DNA of 64,000 nucleotides from positions 10,469 to 74,468 of the forward strand of contig CAKVOK010000012.1 of the NCBI GenBank assembly GCA_934792465.1, given 5' to 3'. The position numbers were made by a program, and so were the translations under genes. This document shows, piece by piece, positions 57,215-64,000 of the stretch (its first letter is position 1; each line of letters opens with the position of its first letter). Below the pieces are notes generated by a model, which saw only the letters and a list, made by a program, of their open reading frames with translations, was not told the DNA's origin and did not search any database. This DNA comes from an uncultured Clostridia bacterium. Its GTDB lineage: Bacteria; Bacillota; Clostridia; RUG12999.

Positions 57215-59940
57215 AAAATTTGTTTGAAAAAGTATTCGGAACGTACAGCGAACGAGAGTTGAAACGTATTGTTCCGATAGCGGAAAAGGTAGAAAGTCTC
57301 GCAGACAGCGTTAAGGATTTGACGGACGCTCAGCTTGCGGAAAAAACGCAGGAATTTAAGAAAAGATATAAAGATGGAGAATCGCTTGACGATATGCTTC
57401 CGGAAGCATTTGCGGTAGTGAGAGAGGCGGCAGGCAGAGTTCTCGGAATGCGCCATTTCAAGGTGCAGCTTATAGGTGGTATCGTGCTTCATCAGGGCAG
57501 AATAGCCGAGATGAAAACCGGTGAAGGAAAAACGCTTGTTGCGACTCTCCCGGCATATCTCAACGCAATTACAGGCGAAGGTGTGCATATAGTTACGGTA
57601 AACGATTACCTTGCAAAGCGTGACAGTGAGTGGATGGGCAAGCTTTATAGATTTCTCGGCCTTTCGGTAGGTCTTGTGCTCAGCGGCATGAGCAGTGAGG
57701 AACGCAGAAAAGCATATGCTGCCGATATTACTTACGGTACAAACAACGAACTCGGATTTGATTACCTGAGAGATAACATGGTAATATATAAAGAGGAAAT
57801 GGTTCAGAGAGGACACCCGTTTGCAATCGTGGACGAGGTCGATTCAATACTTATCGACGAAGCCAGAACACCGCTTATTATATCGGGTATGGGCGAGGAA
57901 TCAACGCAGTTGTATCAGATAGTGAATAAATTTGCCGCAGGTCTTACCTGCCTTAAAAAAGAATCTTTCGATACGAAAGAAGATAATGACGATGCGGACG
58001 CAGATTATCTTGTTGATGAAAAAGCTCATACTGTAACGCTTACAAAACGAGGTATTGCTAAAGCCGAGGAATATTTCAAGGTGGAAAACCTTTCGGATTT
58101 GAAGAATACAACACTTTCGCATCATATAAACCAGGCGATACGCGCACACGGTCTTATGCGCCGTGATATAGATTATGTTGTGCAGGATGGCGAGGTACTT
58201 ATAGTTGACGAATTTACGGGTCGTCTGATGATAGGCAGACGTTACAGCGAGGGACTTCACCAGGCAATCGAAGCCAAAGAGGGCGTTCATGTCGCAAGAG
58301 AAAGCAAAACGCTGGCAACGATAACATTCCAGAACTATTTCAGACTGTATAAAAAGCTTTCCGGTATGACCGGTACGGCACTGACGGAAGAAACAGAGTT
58401 CCAGCAGATATACAGCCTTGATGTTGTTGAGATACCTACAAACAAACCGCTTTTGAGAAAGGATTTGCCGGACGTTGTATATAAGACGGAAAAAGCGAAA
58501 TTCGATGCCGTTGTAGCATATACTGCGGAATGTCACGAAAAGGGACAGCCGGTTCTCGTAGGTACAATTTCGATTGAAAAATCCGAAATACTGAGTGCAA
58601 TGCTGAAACGCAACGGAATTAAGCACGAAGTGCTGAATGCAAAATATCATGAGAAAGAAGCGCAGATTATATCTCAGGCAGGTAAAAAAGGCGCAGTAAC
58701 AATCGCCACAAATATGGCAGGCCGAGGAACTGATATTATGCTCGGCGGAAACGCTGAATTTTTGGCGAAAAACGATTTGATAAAAGAGGGATTTCCGGAA
58801 AGTGTAATTTCGGAAGCAATGGGCTTTGCCGATACGGACGATGAAGAAATCCTAAAAGCACGTAAGCTGTATAAAGAAAGCTACGATAAACATAAAGCTG
58901 TCATCTCGAAAGAGGGAGAAGAGGTTAAGGCTCTCGGCGGTCTTTGCATAATAGGTACGGAACGCCACGAATCAAGACGTATAGATAACCAGCTGCGCGG
59001 ACGTGCCGGACGTCAGGGCGACCCGGGTACTACGAGATTTTTCCTGTCACTTGACGATGACCTTATGAGGCTTTTCGGTTCGGATAAACTTAAAAGCATG
59101 GTAAATGCTCTCGGTCTTAAAGACGATGAACCGATAGAACATTCAATGCTTACAAAATCAATTGAAAATGCACAGAAAAAGGTTGAGGGCAGAAACTTTG
59201 ATACACGTAAGCACGTACTTGAATATGATGAAGTAATGAACGAACAGCGTAAGATTATTTACGGCGAACGTCAGAAAGTGCTGAGCGGCGAAAACCTGAA
59301 ACCGAGCATAGAAAAGATGCTTATTGACGTATGTAAAAATACTGTGGCACAGTTCACGGGAGAAAATCAGTTCCCAGAAAACTGGAATTTGCAGGGTCTG
59401 CGTGCCGCCCTTGAAAGCTTCCTGTATCCGCAGGGCGAGCTTGTGTTTGATGATGAATTCAAGGAAAAAGAAACTATAGAATCCTTTACGGAAAAGGTTA
59501 TCGAAAAAGCGCAGGAAAGATATGCGATGCAAGAGGAAGCATTCGGCGAAAATATGCGTGAGGTGGAACGTGTCGTAATGCTCAGAAACATAGATTCAAA
59601 ATGGATGGATCATATAGACCTTATGGATCAGCTGCGCCGGGGAATAAGCCTGCGTGCATATGCGCAGAAAGACCCCGTTATCGAGTATAAATTCGAGGGT
59701 ATGGATATGTTCGAGCATATGACGGAAAGCATTAAAACCGATACCGTGAAAATGCTTCTGAATGTTCGTCCGGAGGTTAAACAGGAACGTGAACAGGTTG
59801 CAAAACCGATTACCGCAACTCACGGCGACGGCAGCGAAGAACCGTCGAGCCGCACCGTTAAGGTAGGCAAAAAAGTCGGTAGAAATGACCCGTGTCCTTG
59901 CGGTTCGGGCAAAAAATATAAAAAATGCTGCGGCAAATAA
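57211..59940 (+). CDS. secA: Preprotein translocase ATPase SecA
   Basis: 909 residues from ATG 57211 (AAAGGAGCGG upstream). Walker A MKTGEGKT (about 101-108), the DEAD-like DEVDSILIDEARTPL, TNMAGRGTDI and QLRGRAGRQGD are all present. The C-terminus has the SEC-C zinc motif (CPCGSGKKYKKCC), which binds SecB or lipids. Drives post-translational export through SecYEG, used by the many signal-peptide proteins of this region. Followed by prfB, a common order. Confidence 0.97.
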   Translation: MKNLFEKVFGTYSERELKRIVPIAEKVESLADSVKDLTDAQLAEKTQEFKKRYKDGESLDDMLPEAFAVVREAAGRVLGMRHFKVQLIGGIVLHQGRIAEMKTGEGKTLVATLPAYLNAITGEGVHIVTVNDYLAKRDSEWMGKLYRFLGLSVGLVLSGMSSEERRKAYAADITYGTNNELGFDYLRDNMVIYKEEMVQRGHPFAIVDEVDSILIDEARTPLIISGMGEESTQLYQIVNKFAAGLTCLKKESFDTKEDNDDADADYLVDEKAHTVTLTKRGIAKAEEYFKVENLSDLKNTTLSHHINQAIRAHGLMRRDIDYVVQDGEVLIVDEFTGRLMIGRRYSEGLHQAIEAKEGVHVARESKTLATITFQNYFRLYKKLSGMTGTALTEETEFQQIYSLDVVEIPTNKPLLRKDLPDVVYKTEKAKFDAVVAYTAECHEKGQPVLVGTISIEKSEILSAMLKRNGIKHEVLNAKYHEKEAQIISQAGKKGAVTIATNMAGRGTDIMLGGNAEFLAKNDLIKEGFPESVISEAMGFADTDDEEILKARKLYKESYDKHKAVISKEGEEVKALGGLCIIGTERHESRRIDNQLRGRAGRQGDPGTTRFFLSLDDDLMRLFGSDKLKSMVNALGLKDDEPIEHSMLTKSIENAQKKVEGRNFDTRKHVLEYDEVMNEQRKIIYGERQKVLSGENLKPSIEKMLIDVCKNTVAQFTGENQFPENWNLQGLRAALESFLYPQGELVFDDEFKEKETIESFTEKVIEKAQERYAMQEEAFGENMREVERVVMLRNIDSKWMDHIDLMDQLRRGISLRAYAQKDPVIEYKFEGMDMFEHMTESIKTDTVKMLLNVRPEVKQEREQVAKPITATHGDGSEEPSSRTVKVGKKVGRNDPCPCGSGKKYKKCCGK

Positions 59941-59956
59941 TTAGGATGTGATTTTA

Positions 59957-61076
59957 ATGATAGAGCTCGAAGAGTGCAAAGCAGAGCTTAAATCGATGGA
60001 AAAGGGCATTACTGAACTGAGGGATTCACTTTAACTTGGATAATGTCAAAAAGGAAATTGAAAAACTGGAACAGGAATCCGCACAGCCGGGTTTCTGGGA
60101 CGACATGGAAAAGTCGGGAAAAATACTGAAAAAAACAAAACAGCTTAAAGACAAGGCAGAAGCATATGAAAAGCTTGAAACCAAATGGGAGGACTTAATG
60201 CTGCTTGCCGATATGGCAAACGAGGAAGACGACGAGGAAGCGGCACAGGAGGTTTTGGAGAGCTTCAAGGAGCTTAAACAGGCATATGAAAATATGTGTC
60301 TGGAAACACTGCTCACGGGTCCGTATGACAAGAATAACGCAATTCTTTCGCTCCATGCCGGAGCCGGCGGAACGGAAGCACAGGACTGGGTTCAGATGCT
60401 CATGCGTATGTATGTGCGCTGGGCGGAACGCCGAGGATTTGAGGTTAAAATTCTCGATATATTAGACGGCGACGACGCAGGTGTAAAGAGCGTTACGATG
60501 ATGATTTCCGGGACGAACGTATACGGTTATGCAAAGACGGAAAAAGGTGTTCACAGGCTTGTCAGAATATCTCCGTTCGACGCAGCCGGCAGACGTCATA
60601 CTTCGTTCGCTTCGCTCGACGTTATGCCCGAATTTGACGATGATATTGAAATAAATATCAAGCCGGAGGATTTGAAAGTGGATACGTACCGTGCGAGCGG
60701 CGCAGGCGGTCAGCACGTAAATAAGACGGAATCCGCCGTGCGTATGACGCATATTCCGACAGGTGTTGTGGTATCGTGTCAGACGGAGCGTTCGCAGATT
60801 CAGAATCGTGAAACGTGTATGAAGATGCTTAAATCAAAGCTTCTTGAAATAGCAGAGCGTGAGAAAATGGAGAAAATAGACGATATTAAAGGCGATATGA
60901 AAGAAATCGCATGGGGTTCGCAGATTCGTTCGTATGTGTTCCACCCGTACAATCTGGTAAAAGACCACAGAACAAACTATGAAATGGGAAATATCGGAGC
61001 TGTTATGGACGGAGATATAGACGGATTTATAAATGCTTATCTGAAAGCTTCAAGCCTTGGTCAGCTGCAAAAATAA
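59957..61076 (+). CDS. prfB: Peptide chain release factor 2, made by programmed +1 frameshift
   Basis: The gene begins at ATG 59957 and reads 25 codons to CTT, then an in-frame TAA (60032-60034). Skipping T60032 gives AAC TTG GAT and continues to 61076, making 372 residues, the usual length. The split LRDSL / (N)LDNVKKE matches the usual RF2 frameshift point. AGGG lies upstream as a short SD-like stimulator. RF2 marks: SPFDAAGRRHTSF (SPF stop-recognition) and GAGGQHVNKTESAVR (GGQ). It ends translation at UGA and UAA. Odd: the shift codon is UAA, not the usual UGA, so Asp becomes Asn. Confidence 0.93.
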
Positions 61077-61088
61077 GGGGAGATTATC

Positions 61089-61520
61089 ATGATGAGTCCG
61101 GAGATTATGTGGATTATATTCGCAGTGATACTGTTTATAATCGAAGCGGCAACGGTCAGCCTTGTAACGATATGGTTTGCCGTGGGCGCAATATTTGCAA
61201 TGATTGCGGCACTGCTGGGATTTTCGGTCTATGCACAGTGCGCCGTATGTATAGCGGCGTCCGTTATTCTGCTTATATTCACAAGACCGGCGGCGGTACG
61301 CCTTATAAAGAAAACGCCTACGAATATAGATAGCCTTATCGGCAAAAATGCCGTGGTTACAACGGCGATAGATAATATTGAGGCTGTAGGCGAGGTTAAA
61401 GTCGGCGGCAAATACTGGTCGGCAAGAAATGCCGAAAACGATACGCCGATAGAGAAAGATGCAGTTGTTGAAATTTGTAGGGTTGAGGGTGTTAAACTCA
61501 TGGTAAAAAGAAAGGATTAG
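61089..61520 (+). CDS. NfeD-like membrane protein
   Basis: 143 residues from ATG 61089 (or ATG 61092), AGGGGAG upstream. Two or three membrane segments in the first 70 residues (EIMWIIFAVILFIIEAA, then a segment to LLIFTRPAAV) and a C-terminal OB-fold-like domain (LIGKNAVVTTAIDNIE, GKYWSARN, VVEICRVEGVKLMVKR). Such short NfeD proteins work beside SPFH proteins in membrane quality control or microdomains; the SPFH gene follows at 61532. Confidence 0.9.
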   Translation: MMSPEIMWIIFAVILFIIEAATVSLVTIWFAVGAIFAMIAALLGFSVYAQCAVCIAASVILLIFTRPAAVRLIKKTPTNIDSLIGKNAVVTTAIDNIEAVGEVKVGGKYWSARNAENDTPIEKDAVVEICRVEGVKLMVKRKD

Positions 61521-61531
61521 GAGGTAAGATT

Positions 61532-62446
61532 ATGGGATATCTGATTATAATTTTGGTGCTTATACTTATAATAGCGGTTGCAAATATAAAGATTGTTCCG
61601 CAGGCAAGTGCGGTTATAGTTGAAAGACTCGGTGCATACAAAGAAACCTGGGGCGTGGGATTGCATATAAAAATTCCGTTTATAGACAGAATGGTGAAAA
61701 AAGTTTCTTTAAAGGAACAGGTTGTTGATTTTCCGCCGCAGCCGGTTATTACGGAAGATAATGTTACTATGCAGATTGACACCGTAATATATTATGAAAT
61801 AACAGACCCGAAGCTTTATGCCTACGGTGTTGACCGTCCGATAACGGCAATTGAAAACCTTACGGCAACAACGCTTCGTAATATCATAGGCGATATGGAG
61901 CTTGACGAAACGCTTACTTCAAGAGATACCGTAAATACAAAAATGCGTACAATCCTTGATGAAGCTACAGACCCGTGGGGAATAAAGATAAACCGTGTAG
62001 AACTTAAGAACATTATTCCGCCGAAAGAAATTCGTGATGCAATGGAAAAGCAAATGAAAGCGGAACGTGAAAGACGTGAATCCATTCTTCGTGCCGAGGG
62101 TGAGAAAAAATCCTCGATACTTGTTGCCGAGGGTGAAAAGGAAGCACAAATTCTGCGTGCGGAAGCGGAAAAGGCATCGCAGATTCTGCGTGCCGAAGCC
62201 GAGAAAGAAGCTACAATACGCCGTGCGGAGGGTGAAGCAGAGGCTATACTAAGAGTGCAGAAAGCTACTGCGGACGGCATAGCACTTCTTAATGAATCCG
62301 CACCTTCCAAACAGGTGCTTGTACTTAAAAGCTACGAGGCTTTGAAAGAAGTTGCGGACGGTCAGGCAACAAAGCTTATAATACCGTCCGATTTACAGAA
62401 CGCCGCATCAATGACGGCGTCGATAAAAGAGATATGGAAGGACTGA
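61532..62446 (+). CDS. SPFH-domain (stomatin/paraslipin-like) membrane protein
   Basis: 304 residues from ATG 61532 (TTAGGAGGTAAG upstream). One N-terminal membrane segment (LIIILVLILIIAVANI), the SPFH domain (VPQASAVIVERLGAYKETW onward), then a long helix with near-repeats of ILRAEGEK / ILRAEAEK (about 185-245), which forms oligomer-making coiled coil. Partner of the NfeD-like protein just upstream. Role in membrane organisation is known for the family in general only. Confidence 0.93.
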   Translation: MGYLIIILVLILIIAVANIKIVPQASAVIVERLGAYKETWGVGLHIKIPFIDRMVKKVSLKEQVVDFPPQPVITEDNVTMQIDTVIYYEITDPKLYAYGVDRPITAIENLTATTLRNIIGDMELDETLTSRDTVNTKMRTILDEATDPWGIKINRVELKNIIPPKEIRDAMEKQMKAERERRESILRAEGEKKSSILVAEGEKEAQILRAEAEKASQILRAEAEKEATIRRAEGEAEAILRVQKATADGIALLNESAPSKQVLVLKSYEALKEVADGQATKLIIPSDLQNAASMTASIKEIWKD

Positions 62447-62451
62447 TATAA

Positions 62452-63930
62452 ATGTATTCAAAAATTTTGGCATTTGATTTCGGCGCATCGAGCGGAAGAG
62501 CAATGCTCTTTGAGTATGACGGAACAAAGGTTAATATGACAGAAATGCACAGATTCTCAAATGACCCGGTAATGGTATCGGGTGCTTATCACTGGGACGT
62601 TTTAAGACTGTTTCATGAGATTAAACAGGGTATACTTAAAACAGTGAACAGCGGCAACGGAGATTTTGAAGCGATAGGTATAGATACATGGGGAGTAGAC
62701 TTCGGACTTTTGGACGAGAAAGGTCAGCTTCTCGGAAATCCGTTCCACTACCGTGACAAGAGAACAGACGGCATGATGGAAAAAGCATTTGAAATTGCCG
62801 GCAAGGAAAATATATTTAACCGCACAGGCATACAATTTAACTTTTTCAATACGATTTTCCAGCTTTTATCAATGGTTCAAAACGATGATACAACGCTTAA
62901 ATCGGCAAAAAAACTGCTGTTTATACCGGATTTATTCAATTACTTCCTCACGGGAGAAATGAAGAACGAATATACAATAGCTTCCACATCGCAGCTTTTG
63001 AATCCGCATACAAAGCAGTGGGATAAAGAGCTCATGGAGCAGCTCGGCATACCTACGGATATATTCTGCGATATAGTTCAGCCGGGTAATATTGTGGGTT
63101 ATCTTACGGACGAAATATGTGAGGAACTCGGCTGCAAAAAAGTGCCTGTAATTGCGGTGGGTTCGCATGACACGGCTTCGGCTGTCGCAAGCGTACCGGC
63201 TAAAGAGGGATATAACTATGCGTACATAAGCAGCGGCACATGGGCACTGCTCGGTGTGGAGGAAAAAGCACCGGTGATTACGGAAAAAAGCTTTGAATAT
63301 AACTTCACAAACGAGGGCGGCGTTGATAATACAATACGTTTTCTGAAAAATATAATGGGACTTTGGATAATCCAGGAGAGCCGCAGACAGTGGATAAGAG
63401 AAGGCAGAGAATATTCCTTTGCCGAACTTGAAAACGCAGCATGGAAAGCGGAAGGCTTGAAAAGCTTTATAGACCCTGATTTCGATGCATTTGCCGGACC
63501 GGGCAATATGCCGAAAAGAATCAGAGAATACTGCAAAAATACAAATCAGCCGATACCCGAAACAGAGGGTGACGTTATAAGATGTATAGCGCAGAGCCTT
63601 GCAATGAAATGCGCATATGCCGTAAAAGGCCTTGAAGATACGCTCGGCAAGAAGATTGATGTAATACATATGCTCGGCGGCGGTATTAAAGACAAAATGG
63701 TATGCAAATTCATTGCAAACGCAACGGGCAAAAAGGTAATAGCAGGTCCTGTTGAAGCAACAAGCACGGGAAATGCGCTGATGCAGCTTACTGCGCTCGG
63801 AAAGATAAAGGATTTGAACGAAGCGAGAGAAGTTGTCAGAAATTCGTTTGATGTTACCGAATATATGCCGGAAGAACCGGAAAAATGGGATCGGGCATAT
63901 AATGATTTGTTTATAAAATTGGTTAAATAA
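62452..63930 (+). CDS. rhaB: Rhamnulokinase (FGGY family)
   Basis: 492 residues from ATG 62452. Phosphorylates L-rhamnulose at O-1, the second step of L-rhamnose use. DFGASSGRAML binds ATP phosphate; GIDTWGVDFGLLDEKG, NPFHYRDKRT, VGSHDTASAVASVPA, YISSGTWALLGVE and HMLGGGIKDK are rhamnulokinase blocks. No clear RBS; it begins 5 bases after the SPFH gene. The other rhamnose genes are not in the window. Rhamnose is abundant in pectin, which fits the polysaccharide genes upstream. Confidence 0.93.
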   Translation: MYSKILAFDFGASSGRAMLFEYDGTKVNMTEMHRFSNDPVMVSGAYHWDVLRLFHEIKQGILKTVNSGNGDFEAIGIDTWGVDFGLLDEKGQLLGNPFHYRDKRTDGMMEKAFEIAGKENIFNRTGIQFNFFNTIFQLLSMVQNDDTTLKSAKKLLFIPDLFNYFLTGEMKNEYTIASTSQLLNPHTKQWDKELMEQLGIPTDIFCDIVQPGNIVGYLTDEICEELGCKKVPVIAVGSHDTASAVASVPAKEGYNYAYISSGTWALLGVEEKAPVITEKSFEYNFTNEGGVDNTIRFLKNIMGLWIIQESRRQWIREGREYSFAELENAAWKAEGLKSFIDPDFDAFAGPGNMPKRIREYCKNTNQPIPETEGDVIRCIAQSLAMKCAYAVKGLEDTLGKKIDVIHMLGGGIKDKMVCKFIANATGKKVIAGPVEATSTGNALMQLTALGKIKDLNEAREVVRNSFDVTEYMPEEPEKWDRAYNDLFIKLVK

Positions 63931-63940
63931 TGTCTACTGA

Positions 63941-63987
63941 ACAAATGGTTTTGCGAAACCATTTGTGTGAAACCTTCGGTTTCACAC
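63941..63987 (+). other. Two back-to-back hairpins after rhaB
   Basis: ACAAATGGTTT (63941-63951) and AAACCATTTGT (63956-63966) form a perfect 11-bp stem with a 4-base loop. GTGTGAAACC (63965-63974) and GGTTTCACAC (63978-63987) form a 10-bp stem with a 3-base loop. The two overlap by two bases. No T-run follows within the window, which ends 13 bases later. Confidence 0.65.
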
Positions 63988-64000
63988 CTAAAAACAGCAT

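Noticed and set aside
57901..58650. Open frame of 249 codons on the minus strand
   Set aside because: Antisense shadow of secA; composition is that of a shadow frame.
60036..61076. RF2 as a short gene starting at TTG 60036
   Set aside because: No RBS is present and the N-terminal 25 codons lie in the upstream frame, joined by the usual +1 shift point.
62932..63669. Open frame of 245 codons on the minus strand
   Set aside because: Antisense shadow of rhaB, Cys- and Tyr-rich without motif.
1..64000. tRNA, rRNA or CRISPR array
   Set aside because: Gaps between genes are short and none shows a tRNA-like cloverleaf, rRNA or regularly spaced repeats by eye.

Overview
The window looks like chromosome of an anaerobic, Gram-positive glycan degrader of the Clostridia. 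The evidence is S-layer-homology (SLH) wall anchors, sugar ABC transporters with lipoprotein receptors and no own ATPase, a glycyl radical enzyme with its activase, AT-rich codon use (many ATA and AGA codons), TTG and GTG starts, and the block gdpP-rplI-dnaB-tilS-hpt-ftsH-secA-prfB. The SLH-rich carbohydrate gene set recalls pectin degraders such as Monoglobus and relatives, but the species cannot be fixed from sequence alone.

1-12966 (+): secreted proteins. A C-terminal fragment of a beta-helix protein, an SLH-anchored binding-type protein, an N-terminal-SLH surface protein, a large GH141-like beta-helix protein, and a protein with two almost identical 596-bp internal repeats. 13058-14020 (+) is a metallophosphoesterase. 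14100-18979 (-) is an LplABC/YtcQP-type sugar uptake operon with two paralogous lipoprotein receptors. 19256-24759 (+) is a cytoplasmic GH36 alpha-galactosidase followed by a CUT1 transporter; both transcription units carry the same palindrome plus extended -10 promoter. 24770-38490 (+) is a second secreted set: an SLH protein, two GH51-like glycosidases (one with SLH), a second N-terminal-SLH protein, and two binding-type proteins.

38578-43977 (+) is the least ordinary part: a short glycyl radical enzyme with an atypical radical loop, its activase, a cytoplasmic glycosidase-like protein and a stand-alone CBM9-like protein, tightly packed as one operon. 44160-46312 (+) encodes a membrane histidine kinase and a NarL-type response regulator behind a clear promoter and a structured leader. 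46453-49239 holds a GH5 enzyme (-), a divergent AraC regulator, a 5'-truncated GH27 alpha-galactosidase remnant and a small zinc-ribbon protein.

49623-62446 (+) is conserved housekeeping: c-di-AMP phosphodiesterase, ribosomal protein L9, DnaB, TilS, Hpt, FtsH, SecA, RF2 (with a programmed frameshift at UAA instead of the usual UGA), and an NfeD/SPFH membrane pair. A rhamnulokinase (62452-63930) follows, then two back-to-back hairpins at the window end.

Working together: surface enzymes and binding proteins cut and hold a plant-type polysaccharide (arabinose-, galactose- and probably rhamnose-containing, as in pectin side chains). Two ABC systems import oligosaccharides, cytoplasmic GH36, GH5 and the GRE-linked glycosidase finish them, and the GRE and rhamnulokinase point to anaerobic sugar or deoxysugar catabolism. 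No rRNA, tRNA, CRISPR array or insertion sequence was recognised.
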